Positions 32,379 through 43,003 of a DNA stretch of 64,000 nt are shown here, piece after piece (position 1 is the stretch's first letter; each line of letters begins with the position of its first letter). The DNA comes from Pseudomonas sp. CFBP13508. GTDB taxonomy: Bacteria; Pseudomonadota; Gammaproteobacteria; Pseudomonadales; Pseudomonadaceae. A program made the translations under genes and the position numbers. Under the pieces are notes generated by a model. It was not told the origin of the DNA. It saw only the letters and a program-made list of their open reading frames with translations, and made no database searches. The stretch covers positions 89,308 through 153,307 of the forward strand of contig NZ_QFZZ01000011.1 in NCBI RefSeq assembly GCF_005233515.1. Reading direction: 5' to 3'.

Positions 32379-33737
32379 TTACCCGCCCGCCGCAGGGGCG
32401 AACAGGGTTTCCAGATAGGCCTGGCTTTCACCCAGATTGATTTTGTCGTTGAGGCCCTGGCGCTGATACCTGACCAGTTGCGGTTGCAGGGAAATCGCCA
32501 GATCGGTCTCGCGATCGCCGCCGGCCACGTAGGCGCCGACGCTGATCAGATCGCGACTCTGCTGATAGCGCGACCACAACTGCTTGAAGTACTGCGCACG
32601 CTGCATGTGATCCGGCGAAACCACCGCCGGCATGACCCGGCTGATCGAGGCTTCGATGTCGATCGCCGGATAGTGGCCTTCCTCGGCCAAGCGTCGTGAC
32701 AGGACGATATGGCCGTCGAGCACACCCCGCGCCGAGTCGGCAATCGGGTCCTGCTGGTCATCGCCTTCGGACAGCACGGTGTAGAACGCCGTGATCGAGC
32801 CACCGCCCTTCTCCGCATTACCGGCGCGCTCCACCAGTTTCGGCAGTTTGGCGAACACCGATGGCGGATAGCCCTTGGTCGCTGGCGGTTCGCCGATGGC
32901 CAGAGCGATTTCCCGCTGTGCCTGGGCGAAACGGGTCAGCGAGTCCATCAGCAGCAGAACGTTCTTGCCCTTGTCGCGGAAATATTCGGCGATGCGCGTG
33001 CAATACATTGCCGCGCGCATACGCATCAGCGGTGCATCGTCCGCCGGCGATGCAACCACTACCGAACGCTTGAGGCCTTCTTCACCGAGGATGTGCTCGA
33101 TGAATTCCTTAACTTCGCGACCACGCTCACCGATCAGACCAACGACGATGATGTCGGCCTCGGTGAAGCGGGTCATCATGCCCAACAGCACCGATTTACC
33201 GACACCCGTACCGGCAAACAGACCCAGACGCTGGCCACGGCCGACCGTCAGCAAACCGTTGATGCAACGGATGCCGACGTCGAGCGGTACGCTGATCGGG
33301 TCACGGTTGAGCGGGTTGATTGTCGGGCCATCCATCGGTACCCAGTCTTCGGCCTTCATGCCGCCCTTGCCGTCCAGCGCGCGGCCGGCGCCGTCAAGAA
33401 CCCGACCGAGCATGCTCATGCCCATCGGCAAACGACCGGTATCGGCCAGGGGCACCACGCGGGCGCCCGGGGCGATGCCGGCGACGCTGCCGACCGGCAT
33501 CAGAAAGACTTTGCTGCCGGAAAAACCCATGACTTCCGCTTCCACCTGGGACGGGTGGTAGCTGTCGTCATTGATCACCATGCAACGGGTGCCCATGGCG
33601 GCGCGCAAGCCTTCGGCTTCGAGGGTCAGGCCGACCATGCGCAGCAGCCGACCTTCAAGGATCGGCGCGCCGGCAATCTCGGTGGCCTCGGCGTAGGTGC
33701 TCAGGCGCTTGGCGAAGCTGGTGCGTTCAAGGCGCAT
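32379..33737 (-). CDS. fliI: Flagellum-specific export ATPase FliI
   Basis: A 452-residue F1-beta-type ATPase. The Walker A motif is GLFAGTGVGKSVLLG near residue 175, and Walker B is in KNVLLLMDSLTRFAQ. It hexamerises under the export gate and works with FliH and FliJ. It overlaps the end of fliH by 11 nt. Confidence 0.97.
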   Translation of the reverse strand: MRLERTSFAKRLSTYAEATEIAGAPILEGRLLRMVGLTLEAEGLRAAMGTRCMVINDDSYHPSQVEAEVMGFSGSKVFLMPVGSVAGIAPGARVVPLADTGRLPMGMSMLGRVLDGAGRALDGKGGMKAEDWVPMDGPTINPLNRDPISVPLDVGIRCINGLLTVGRGQRLGLFAGTGVGKSVLLGMMTRFTEADIIVVGLIGERGREVKEFIEHILGEEGLKRSVVVASPADDAPLMRMRAAMYCTRIAEYFRDKGKNVLLLMDSLTRFAQAQREIALAIGEPPATKGYPPSVFAKLPKLVERAGNAEKGGGSITAFYTVLSEGDDQQDPIADSARGVLDGHIVLSRRLAEEGHYPAIDIEASISRVMPAVVSPDHMQRAQYFKQLWSRYQQSRDLISVGAYVAGGDRETDLAISLQPQLVRYQRQGLNDKINLGESQAYLETLFAPAAGG

Positions 33738-34533
33738 CGCTGGCGTCCGCGCGCGGCTCGTCAGAGTCGACAGCCGCTGGGGTGTCTTCGGGAATGTCCA
33801 GACTCAAGTCAGGCGCCGCCGGATGCAAGGCCTGCTCGTGCAACTGATCGAACAGCTTGGCCATGACCTGGGTCACCCGCGATTCGACGCTGGCGTCGAT
33901 GCGGCTGTGTTCGGTTTCAACCCGGCAACCGCCCGGCAACAGCGACTCGTCTTCAACGATGCGCCAGGTTTCTTCGTGGCGTTCGCGCAGGGCTTTGACC
34001 TGGGCGAAATCCTGCGGATTGACGTACAGGCGCACGTTTTCCACGCCCAGCGGCAGCAGCTTGAGGGCATCGCGCATGACGTGTTCGATCTGCGTCGAAT
34101 CGATGGCCAGTTCGCGCTTGATCACCTGTTTGGTGATGTGTTGCACGAGATCGACCAGCGACTTTTCAATCTGAGTGTCTTGCTCGGCGATCGGTTCGAA
34201 CAGGTTGGCCATCAACAGCTCAAGGCTGGCGATTTTCGCCGCCAGCGCTGTTTCGGCTTCCTGACGCACTTTTAGCGTGGTGCTGTGAAAACCTTCTTTT
34301 TCGCCGATGGCGAAGCCCTCGTTGTAAGCCTCCTGACGGATGCTTTCGAGTTCTTCCAGGGTCAGTGGCTGGACTTCTTCCAGCGGCACTTCTTCCATTT
34401 CCGGCGGTTCGGGCTCCGGCTCAGGCTCGGGTTCCGGTTTCGGCGGGTCGAAGCTGGGCAGCGCCCAGGATTCGAAACCACGAACATCGCGGGCGCGGAT
34501 CAGATCCGTCACAGACTCGTCAGGCTTATCCAT
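33727..34533 (-). CDS. fliH: Flagellar export ATPase regulator FliH
   Basis: A 268-residue protein. The N-terminal part contains a PEPEPEPEPEPPE run, followed by a helical region and a C-terminal FliH domain (about 115-235). It holds FliI inactive and docks it to FliN in the C-ring. It starts 4 nt after fliG. The acidic Pro-Glu run is longer than strictly needed for the family and probably disordered. Confidence 0.95.
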   Translation of the reverse strand: MDKPDESVTDLIRARDVRGFESWALPSFDPPKPEPEPEPEPEPPEMEEVPLEEVQPLTLEELESIRQEAYNEGFAIGEKEGFHSTTLKVRQEAETALAAKIASLELLMANLFEPIAEQDTQIEKSLVDLVQHITKQVIKRELAIDSTQIEHVMRDALKLLPLGVENVRLYVNPQDFAQVKALRERHEETWRIVEDESLLPGGCRVETEHSRIDASVESRVTQVMAKLFDQLHEQALHPAAPDLSLDIPEDTPAAVDSDEPRADASDAP

Positions 34534-34537
34534 GGGC

Positions 34538-35557
34538 TTAGATCATTTCCTCGCCGCCCTTGCCACCGAGCACGATCTCGCCGGCTTCGGCCATACGACG
34601 GGCAATAGTGAGGATTTCCTTCTGCGCGGTTTCGACGTCGCTGACGCGCACCGGACCTTTGGCCTCGAGGTCGTCGCGCAACAGTTCGGCGGCACGCTTG
34701 GACATGTTCTTGAAGATCTTTTCCTTGACGCCTTCGTCCGAACCCTTGAGGGCCAGCACCAGCACATCGGAAGACACTTCGCGCAACAGTGCCTGGATGC
34801 CACGGTCGTCGACGTCGGCAAGGTTGTTGAACACGAACATGAGGTCTTCGATCTGACCGGACAGGTCTTCGTCGACTTCGCGGATCGAGTCCATGAGCTG
34901 GCCTTCGATCGAGCTGTCGAGGAAGTTCATGATGTCGGCCGCACGCTTGATGCCACCCAGGGTGGTGCGCGAGGCGTTCGAGTTGCCGGAGAACTGCTTC
35001 TCGAGAATCTGGTTGAGTTCTTTCAGGGCGGCCGGTTGCACGGTGTTCAACGACGAAACGCGCAGGATGATGTCCAGACGCACTTTATGGTCGAAGTTGC
35101 CGAGCACTTCACCGGCCTGATCCGGATCGAGGTACGCGACCACGATCGCCTGGATCTGCGGGTGTTCGTAACGGATGACGTCGGCGACGGCGCGCGGCTC
35201 CATCCATTTCAGGCTGTCGAGACCGCTGGTGTTGCCACCGAGCAGGATGCGGTCGATCAGGCCGTTGGCCTTGTCTTCGCCCAGGGCCTGGGTGAGCATC
35301 TTGCGCACGTAGTCGTCGGAACCGACGCCGAGGCTGGTCTGATCGCCGACGATGTCGACGAACTCGCTCATCACCTGCTCGACCTGTTCGCGATGGACGT
35401 TGCCCATCTGCGCCATGGCCACGCCGACGCGCTGAACCTCTTTGGGCCCCATGTGGCGCAGCACTTGCGCAGCATCGGTCGAACCGAGGGACAGCAGCAG
35501 AATCGCGGCTTTGTCGACCTTGGTCAATTTGACGGCGGCGGCTCGGTTATCACTCAT
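34538..35557 (-). CDS. fliG: Flagellar motor switch protein FliG
   Basis: A 339-residue C-ring protein that bridges FliF and the stators. The N-terminal domain contacts FliF. The C-terminal domain (about 240-330) carries the charged torque helix DRGIQALLREVSSDVLVLAL. It overlaps the end of fliF by 8 nt. Confidence 0.97.
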   Translation of the reverse strand: MSDNRAAAVKLTKVDKAAILLLSLGSTDAAQVLRHMGPKEVQRVGVAMAQMGNVHREQVEQVMSEFVDIVGDQTSLGVGSDDYVRKMLTQALGEDKANGLIDRILLGGNTSGLDSLKWMEPRAVADVIRYEHPQIQAIVVAYLDPDQAGEVLGNFDHKVRLDIILRVSSLNTVQPAALKELNQILEKQFSGNSNASRTTLGGIKRAADIMNFLDSSIEGQLMDSIREVDEDLSGQIEDLMFVFNNLADVDDRGIQALLREVSSDVLVLALKGSDEGVKEKIFKNMSKRAAELLRDDLEAKGPVRVSDVETAQKEILTIARRMAEAGEIVLGGKGGEEMI

Positions 35558-37337
35558 CTGCGTTAATCCACTCTTTTACGACCTGAGCCACGCGACCCGG
35601 GTCTTCAGCTACCAGACTCTTGATTGCATTCAGCTGCGCGTCATAACCCTCGCTTGGGCTCGGCAACAGAATGCTCTGCGGACCACCGAGGCTCACGCGG
35701 TCGTTGGCCAGTTCGCCGTCCAGGCCGCCCATGCCACCGAGTTCCACGTCGCTGCCCAGACCGGCCAGCTCCTTGCCTTTGCCACCGCCGGTGATGTTGT
35801 TGAGCACCGGACGCAGCACACCAAACACCAGTACGAGGATGAACAGCACACCCAGCACTTGTTTGACGATGTCCCAGAACCATGGCTGGGAGTAGAACGA
35901 AATATCGGCAATCACTTCGCCGCGCTCGGCGGAGAACGGCATGTTGATCACGCTGACGCTGTCGCCACGGCTGGCGTCGAAACCGACCGCGTCCTGCACC
36001 AGACGGGTGAAGCGTGCCAATTCGTCGGCGCTCCACGGCGCACGGCTGGTTTCACCGTTGGCCGGGTTGACCTTGACCTGATCGTCGACCACCACCGACA
36101 CCGACAGGCGATTGAGACGGCCCTGCTGCTGCTTGGTGTGACTGATCGAACGGTCGAGCTCGAAGTTCTTGGTCGATTGTTGACGCTTGTCCGCCGGGTA
36201 CGGCGCGAGCATCGGCTGGCCGGTGGCCGGATCCATGATCTGCTGACCGTTGGCGTCAACCAGTGGCTGACCCGGCTGGATCATCCCGGCCGCTGCGGCG
36301 GTGCCACCGGTGGTCTGCGGTGCCGAGGCAGGCGCCGGCGGCTGGTTGCTCAGGGCACCCGGCACACCTTGCGGGCCATTGCTGGCGGTACGTTGTTCGT
36401 TGACCGACTGCTCGCTGCGCAACGCCGGTTGGTCCGGGTTGAACTGCTCGGCAGTCGATTCGACGGCACTGAAATCGACGTCGGCCGAAACTTCAGCCTT
36501 GTAGCGATCGTTGCCCAGTACCGGTTGCAGAATGTTGTGCACGCGCTGGGTGAGCATGCTTTCCATGCGGCGGCTGTAATCGAACTGCTTGCCGGCCATG
36601 GTCATTTCGGAGTTCTCCGCCTGATCGGAGAGCAGGTTGCCCTTCTGATCGACGACGGTGATCTGCGATTTGCTCAACTCGGGCACGGAAGTCGCCACCA
36701 GGTTGATGATCGCCACCACCTGACCCGGCTCCAGCGAACGCCCGCTGTACAGCTCGACCAGTACCGAAGCGCTCGGCTTGCGCTCGTCACGAACGAACAC
36801 CGAACTCTTCGGAATCGCCAGGTGCACGCGGGCACCCTTGACGTTGTTCAGGCTGGAGATGGTCCGCGCCAGTTCGCCTTCGAGGCCGCGACGATAACGG
36901 GTCGCTTCCATGAATTGGCTGGTGCCCAGACCCTGTTCCTTGTCGAGGATTTCGAAACCGATGTTGCCGTCGCTGGGAGTGACACCAGCGGCAGCGAGTT
37001 TCATCCGCGCACGGGACAGGTCGTCGGCCTTGACCAGCAAGGCGCCGGAATTGGGTTCTACGTTGTAAGGGATGTCAGCGGCGGCCAGGGTTTCCATGAC
37101 CTGCTTGGCGTCCATGCCGGCAAGGCTGCCGTACAGCGGACGGTAATCCGGCTGCTGCGACCACAGCACCACGGCAAAGCCAATCGCCACGCTCGCAGCC
37201 AGACCGACCAACAGGCCGACCTGACGCAGCACGGTCATCTGGGAAAGGTTTTCCAGAAAGGACAGGCCGAACAGCGGCGGTTTGCCGTCGATCGGGGTGG
37301 CCTTGGCCGGAACGTTATCAGCGACTGCTTCTGCCAT
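35550..37337 (-). CDS. fliF: Flagellar MS-ring protein FliF
   Basis: A 595-residue protein with a membrane helix near residues 40-60, periplasmic ring-building motifs (about 65-440, with ARVHLAIPKSSVFVRDERKP), a second helix near residues 480-500 and a cytoplasmic tail that binds FliG. It is the base on which the whole motor assembles; FlhF guides it to the pole. It follows fliE after 14 nt. Confidence 0.97.
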   Translation of the reverse strand: MAEAVADNVPAKATPIDGKPPLFGLSFLENLSQMTVLRQVGLLVGLAASVAIGFAVVLWSQQPDYRPLYGSLAGMDAKQVMETLAAADIPYNVEPNSGALLVKADDLSRARMKLAAAGVTPSDGNIGFEILDKEQGLGTSQFMEATRYRRGLEGELARTISSLNNVKGARVHLAIPKSSVFVRDERKPSASVLVELYSGRSLEPGQVVAIINLVATSVPELSKSQITVVDQKGNLLSDQAENSEMTMAGKQFDYSRRMESMLTQRVHNILQPVLGNDRYKAEVSADVDFSAVESTAEQFNPDQPALRSEQSVNEQRTASNGPQGVPGALSNQPPAPASAPQTTGGTAAAAGMIQPGQPLVDANGQQIMDPATGQPMLAPYPADKRQQSTKNFELDRSISHTKQQQGRLNRLSVSVVVDDQVKVNPANGETSRAPWSADELARFTRLVQDAVGFDASRGDSVSVINMPFSAERGEVIADISFYSQPWFWDIVKQVLGVLFILVLVFGVLRPVLNNITGGGKGKELAGLGSDVELGGMGGLDGELANDRVSLGGPQSILLPSPSEGYDAQLNAIKSLVAEDPGRVAQVVKEWINADE

Positions 37338-37351
37338 GACTTATTTCGCCC

Positions 37352-37681
37352 TTAAACCGGCATCTGCATGATGTCTTGGTAAGCCTGGACCAGCTTGTTG
37401 CGCACCTGGGTCAGAGCCTGGAACGACACGCTGGCTTTTTGCGACGCGATCATCACGTCAGTCAGGTCGACACCGCTCTTGCCGATCTCGAACGCGTTGG
37501 CCAGTTGAGTCGACGCCTGCTGGGTATCGCTGACTTTATTGATCGCCTGACCGAGCATGTCGGAAAAGCTGCTGCCCGCGATTTCAGGGACAGCGGCAGT
37601 CGATTTACGCGCAGACATGGCATCCACTTTCATGGCCTGCATGTCCATCATCAACCGATTAAATTCAATACCTTGGCTCAT
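37352..37681 (-). CDS. fliE: Flagellar MS-ring/rod adapter FliE
   Basis: A 109-residue protein starting MSQGIEFNRLMMDMQAMKVD, with the conserved C-terminal helix SFQALTQVRNKLVQAYQDIM. It links the MS ring to the rod and is the first export substrate. It heads fliEFGHIJ, behind a near-consensus sigma-54 promoter. Confidence 0.95.
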   Translation of the reverse strand: MSQGIEFNRLMMDMQAMKVDAMSARKSTAAVPEIAGSSFSDMLGQAINKVSDTQQASTQLANAFEIGKSGVDLTDVMIASQKASVSFQALTQVRNKLVQAYQDIMQMPV

Positions 37682-37742
37682 GGTCTACTCTCTTGGGCGG
37701 CCCGCAATTTTTTGACACTCACTCGGCGGGTACACAGGTATT

Positions 37743-37758
37743 AGCAACAAGGGTGCCA
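37743..37758 (-). promoter_or_regulatory. fliE: Sigma-54 promoter of the fliE operon
   Basis: Minus-strand TGGCACCCTTGTTGCT is a perfect TGGCAC-N5-TTGCT match with GG-N10-GC spacing. Its -24 element is also part of the 3' arm of the fleR terminator hairpin, so the two signals overlap. It lies about 60 nt before fliE. Confidence 0.9.
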
Positions 37759-37774
37759 GCTAGTGGGCACCCTT
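37749..37774 (-). terminator. Hairpin after fleR, overlapping the fliE promoter
   Basis: A 9-bp perfect stem AAGGGTGCC/GGCACCCTT with an 8-base loop lies 36 nt after the fleR stop codon. The following T content is modest (TTGTTG), so termination may be partial. Confidence 0.65.
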
Positions 37775-37809
37775 CTGAGAAAAGCATCTGGAATGTTTTG
37801 CAGCATCGA

Positions 37810-39192
37810 TCAGGTGGCGAACAGATAGCCTTCGACGTCCATCCCGGCATCGCGCATTTGCGCCAGTTTGTAACGCAAAGTGCGCGGGCTGATGCCGAGC
37901 TTTTCGGCAGCTTCCTTGCGCCTACCACGCTCGGCGCGCAGGGTGTCGATGATCATCTGAAACTCCCGGCGGCGCAGGTCATCGCCCAGGGCACCGGAGG
38001 AATCTGCCTCGATTTCCACCTCACGAATTACCGGCGCAGCGACCGCCAATGGCGCAAAAGTCACCGCACCGTTCAGGCAAAAATCCTGCGGCTGGATCAA
38101 GCCGCCCTGCTGCAGAATCAACGCACGCTGAATGGCGTTGTCCAGTTCACGCACATTGCCCGGCCACGGGTACGCGGTCAGGCAGGCTTGCGCTTCGGGT
38201 GATAGCTTCGCTGCGGCGTGCTTCATTTTATTGACGTGTTTGGCCAACAACTTTTCCGCCAGCGGCAGGATATCGGCAGTGCGTTCGCGAAGTGGACGCC
38301 AGGCCAGAGGGAAAACCGACAAGCGGTAAAACAGATCTTCGCGAAAACGCCCCGCCGCCACTTCGCCGGCGAGATCACGGTTGGTCGTGGCGACCACACG
38401 GATGTCCAGGCTGATCGGCTTGCGCGCACCTACTCGCTCCACTTCACGTTCTTGCAAAACGCGCAGGAGCTTGGCTTGCAGGCCCAAGGGCATTTCGGAA
38501 ATTTCGTCGAGCAGAATGGTGCCACCGTCCGCCTGCTCGAACTTGCCGGCCTGCGAGGCGATAGCGCCGGTGAACGAACCTTTCTCATGACCGAACAGTG
38601 TCGCTTCAAGCATGTTGTCAGGGATCGCCGCGCAGTTGATTGCGATAAACGGCTGGCTCGCCCGCCGCGATTGCTGGTGGATATAGCGTGCCAGCACTTC
38701 TTTACCGGTGCCGGACTCGCCGGAGATCAACACAGTCGAGTCACTGCGTGCGACCCGTGCGGCCAATTCAAGCAACTGCGCACTGGCCGGTTCAACAGCG
38801 ACCGGACCGTCCGCTTCGCCAGCGTCAATGCTGCCCAGCGCATGTCGCGCCACCAGATCGAGCAGCGCTTTGGGTTCGAACGGCTTGACCAGATAATCCG
38901 CCGCACCCTGGCGCATCGCATCGACCGCACGCTCGACGGCGCCGTGGGCGGTCATCAGCAGCACCGGCAATTGCGGTTGGCGTGCGCGCAGCAACGCGAG
39001 CAACTGGTGGCCGTCCATACCCGGCATATTGACGTCACTGACCACCAGGCTGAAGGCTTGCTGCGCGACCGCCGTCAGTGCTTCTTCGGCGCTGCCGACG
39101 GCGTGATAGTCGTGGCCGGCGAGCAGCAGCGTATCGGCCAGCGCTTCGCGCAACGAACGGTCATCCTCGACCAGCAACACCTTGATGCCCAT
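37810..39192 (-). CDS. fleR: Flagellar response regulator FleR (NtrC family)
   Basis: A 460-residue activator. A receiver domain (about 1-120, VLLVEDDRSLREAL, Asp in LVVSDVNMPGMDG) is followed by an AAA+ sigma-54 activation domain (Walker A GESGTGKE, Walker B GTILLDEISE) and a C-terminal Fis-type helix-turn-helix (KEAAEKLGISPRTLRYKL). The sigma-54 contact loop is GSFTGA rather than the usual GAFTGA. It activates basal-body and hook genes after phosphorylation by FleS, encoded 5 nt upstream. Confidence 0.96.
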   Translation of the reverse strand: MGIKVLLVEDDRSLREALADTLLLAGHDYHAVGSAEEALTAVAQQAFSLVVSDVNMPGMDGHQLLALLRARQPQLPVLLMTAHGAVERAVDAMRQGAADYLVKPFEPKALLDLVARHALGSIDAGEADGPVAVEPASAQLLELAARVARSDSTVLISGESGTGKEVLARYIHQQSRRASQPFIAINCAAIPDNMLEATLFGHEKGSFTGAIASQAGKFEQADGGTILLDEISEMPLGLQAKLLRVLQEREVERVGARKPISLDIRVVATTNRDLAGEVAAGRFREDLFYRLSVFPLAWRPLRERTADILPLAEKLLAKHVNKMKHAAAKLSPEAQACLTAYPWPGNVRELDNAIQRALILQQGGLIQPQDFCLNGAVTFAPLAVAAPVIREVEIEADSSGALGDDLRRREFQMIIDTLRAERGRRKEAAEKLGISPRTLRYKLAQMRDAGMDVEGYLFAT

Positions 39193-39197
39193 GACGT

Positions 39198-40409
39198 TTA
39201 TTCAACTCCCTGTGCAGCGGAAAACAGTGGCAGGCTGACCTGCGCGCAGGTGCCGCGCCCGACTCGCGAACGCAGGGTCAATTCTCCCTGATGCGCACGG
39301 GCTACCGCTTTGACCACGGTCAGGCCGAGGCCGGTACCGGTGACTTTGGTAGTAAAAAAAGGCTCGCCGAGGCGCGCCAAAACTGTCGGCTCAATGCCGC
39401 TGCCGCTGTCGCTGACACACAGACGCAGGGTGTTGCCTCTGGTGTAGCAATGCACTTTCAGCCGCGCTTCGCCGGCGCTGGCCTGAATGGCGTTTTCAAT
39501 CAGATTCAGTAATGCCCCGACCAGTGTGTCGCGGTTGCACAGCAGCTCACCGGCATGGCTGTCGCACTGCCAGCGGATCGGCAGATCCTGCACGTGGGTC
39601 AGCGCCGCTGCCTGCAGCGATTGCATCAAGGCACTGGGCGTGAGGCGGTCGGTCAGCGGCAGCTCGCCACGGGCGAACACCAGCATGTCGCGGACTTGAT
39701 GTTCCAGTTCGTGCAGACGCTCTTTCAGGCGTCCGGCAAAACGCTGCTGGGTTTCCACTGGCAGTTGCTGTTCAGTCAAATGACTGGCGTAAAGCAAAGC
39801 GGCGGACAACGGCGTGCGAATCTGATGCGCCAGCGACGCGACCATGCGCCCCAGCGAAGACAAACGTTCGTGCCGTGCCAGTTGATCTTGCAGATGACGG
39901 GTTTCGGTCAAGTCGTTGAGCAGCACCAACTGCCCCGGCTCGGCATCCAGCGAGCGGGTGGAAATCGACAGCCGTCGACCGTTTTTCAAGGAGATCTCGT
40001 GACCGTCGTCTTCACGGGGAGCGAAGCAGCGTGCGATCACATGGCGCCAGAGCTCGCCCTCTAGAGGCGAGCCGAGCAAGTCGATGGCGGCCGGATTGGC
40101 TTCGCGTACCAGGCCGTGACCGTCAATGACGATGACGCCGCCGGGCAACAAGTCGAGGAGGTTTTGCAGGCGATTGGCCAGGCGTTCTTTTTCCGCCAGT
40201 TCCTGCATGCGCTGGGCACTGACAACCGCCAGTTCACCCTTGAGTTCGGTGACCCGCGCTTCGAGCAGGCTGTAGGAATCGGTCAGCTGGCTCGACATCT
40301 GGTTGAACAGCTGGAAGGCCTGCTCAAGTCCCTGACGACTTGCCTGCTCTACGGACGAGGGTTGCCCCACGATATTGGAGGCAGAAGAGATCTGGGCGGC
40401 TTGGGGCAT
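39198..40409 (-). CDS. fleS: Flagellar sensor kinase FleS
   Basis: A 403-residue soluble histidine kinase without membrane helices. A helical N-terminus and a PAS-like domain (about 85-185, LLPGGVIVIDGHGLVREANP) precede the phospho-His motif SLAHQIRTPLSAALLYASHL and the HATPase domain (NLIENAIQASAGEA, DSGSGIEP, GTGLGLTVVKAV). It phosphorylates FleR. The gene has a sigma-54 promoter at 40463-40478, as expected for a FleQ target. Confidence 0.96.
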   Translation of the reverse strand: MPQAAQISSASNIVGQPSSVEQASRQGLEQAFQLFNQMSSQLTDSYSLLEARVTELKGELAVVSAQRMQELAEKERLANRLQNLLDLLPGGVIVIDGHGLVREANPAAIDLLGSPLEGELWRHVIARCFAPREDDGHEISLKNGRRLSISTRSLDAEPGQLVLLNDLTETRHLQDQLARHERLSSLGRMVASLAHQIRTPLSAALLYASHLTEQQLPVETQQRFAGRLKERLHELEHQVRDMLVFARGELPLTDRLTPSALMQSLQAAALTHVQDLPIRWQCDSHAGELLCNRDTLVGALLNLIENAIQASAGEARLKVHCYTRGNTLRLCVSDSGSGIEPTVLARLGEPFFTTKVTGTGLGLTVVKAVARAHQGELTLRSRVGRGTCAQVSLPLFSAAQGVE

Positions 40410-40462
40410 TGGGCTCTCTCGCTTGGCTGACCGTCAGTGAAACGGAACGTTGCGAGGGCTAT

Positions 40463-40478
40463 AGCAATACCCGTGCCT
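40463..40478 (-). promoter_or_regulatory. fleS: Sigma-54 promoter of fleSR
   Basis: Minus-strand AGGCACGGGTATTGCT has exact GG-N10-GC spacing, GGCACG at -24 and TTGCT at -12. It lies 54 nt before the fleS ATG and starts right at the T-run of the fleQ terminator. Confidence 0.87.
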
Positions 40479-40507
40479 AAAAAAAACCGCTTATAAATGA
40501 AGCGCTT
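40479..40507 (-). terminator. Intrinsic terminator of fleQ
   Basis: On the minus strand CGCTT and AAGCG form a short stem (about 40487-40507) followed by at least eight T. It lies 13 nt after the fleQ stop codon and abuts the fleSR promoter. Confidence 0.7.
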
Positions 40508-40519
40508 GAAAAACAGGCG

Positions 40520-41995
<1,476 letters not shown>

Positions 41996-42101
41996 GCAAT
42001 AGCAACTTCCCTAGTCAACTCAATGCCCGAAAAATGGGGCAAGCGAGACGCTTGCAGGACACCTTGTGCCTGTAGACGCCCTAAACCTGATAATAGCCAC
42101 T

Positions 42102-42130
42102 AGTTAAGTCAAAAAACCGTGCACAGTCAA
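42102..42130 (-). promoter_or_regulatory. fleQ: Candidate sigma-70 promoter of fleQ
   Basis: Minus-strand TTGACT (42125-42130), a 17-nt spacer and TTAACT (42102-42107). The -35 box and spacer are good and the -10 box is poor. fleQ is known to be transcribed by a housekeeping-type promoter in P. aeruginosa, so a sigma-70 form is expected here. Confidence 0.35.
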
Positions 42131-42167
42131 ATTTATGGCGCACATCTCTGGTTCAACTGACGGTTAA

Positions 42168-42464
42168 TCAACCAAACAGATGGTAAACCTTTGCAGCCTT
42201 TTGCGCTTGGGTGATCTGCGACATCTCGTTGGCTATCGCCTGCCGCTCGCCCATTGCCACCTCAAGAAGCTCCTTGTAGACGAATAGCAGCTCCTCAAGG
42301 TTGTCGCGCAGCGCAACTTCGTCCAGCGAAGCTTCCGCCATGACGTCTTCCATGCAGGAACGGCAAGCCAGATCCAACTCACCAATGGCTTCCCAGTTTC
42401 GTTCGGCCAATGCTCCGACCAACGCTTCGCGGGTATCGGCAATTCGCTGCAATACAAGACTCAT
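42168..42464 (-). CDS. fliT: FliT-like flagellar export chaperone
   Basis: A 98-residue helical protein starting MSLVLQRIADTREALVGALA, placed directly after fliS. It has little sequence identity to enteric FliT but matches the small protein found in this place in Pseudomonas fliD-fliS operons, thought to act as the FliD chaperone. Position is the main support. Confidence 0.78.
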   Translation of the reverse strand: MSLVLQRIADTREALVGALAERNWEAIGELDLACRSCMEDVMAEASLDEVALRDNLEELLFVYKELLEVAMGERQAIANEMSQITQAQKAAKVYHLFG

Positions 42465-42475
42465 GGTGCTCTCCT

Positions 42476-42874
42476 TCAGAACTGCGGAGCCGGCACAGGC
42501 GCGATGGCGTCCCAGCCTTCTTTTACCGTTGTCAGCAGGCCGGCCACTTCATCGAGGACACGCGGATCACTGCTGATGTTGGCCTCGGCGAGGCGCTTCA
42601 TCATGTAGATATACAGGCCATCCAGATCGGCCAGTGCCTCTGCATTGTTTTCAAGATCGAGACCTTCACGCAGGCCACTGACAATGCCGATGGCCTTGCT
42701 GATCGCCGTGCACTTGCCGGGAATGTCCTTGCGCTCGATGGCGCCCTTGGCCTGCGCAATCCGGGCCAGACCACCTTCCATCAACATTTGCACCAGGCGG
42801 TGCGGGCTCGCTTCGGACGTCTGCGCATGGGCGCCGACTTTCTGGTACTGCCGAAGGGCTAACATCGGGTTCAT
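42476..42874 (-). CDS. fliS: Flagellin export chaperone FliS
   Basis: A 132-residue helical protein with the family motifs RQYQKVGAHAQTSEASPHRL at the start and LYIYMMKRLAEANI in the middle. It binds the C-terminus of flagellin and keeps it unfolded until export. It lies between fliD and fliT, after the fliD terminator. Confidence 0.95.
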   Translation of the reverse strand: MNPMLALRQYQKVGAHAQTSEASPHRLVQMLMEGGLARIAQAKGAIERKDIPGKCTAISKAIGIVSGLREGLDLENNAEALADLDGLYIYMMKRLAEANISSDPRVLDEVAGLLTTVKEGWDAIAPVPAPQF

Positions 42875-42946
42875 GTTCTACCTCATTGCCACGTTGACTC
42901 GTATAACCAGTGTATCGCCAACCGGTCCGAAAACTTTAGATCAAAA

Positions 42947-42992
42947 GACAAAAACCCGGCGCACGCCGATAAAGCGTAGCCGGGTTTTTGTC
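42947..42992 (-). terminator. Intrinsic terminator of fliD
   Basis: Perfect 14-bp arms GACAAAAACCCGGC and GCCGGGTTTTTGTC with an 18-nt loop lie 11 nt after the fliD stop codon. The stem is T-rich on its 3' side on both strands, so it may work in both directions. fliS and fliT then need read-through or their own promoter. Confidence 0.85.
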
Positions 42993-43003
42993 GTTACTGA
43001 CTG

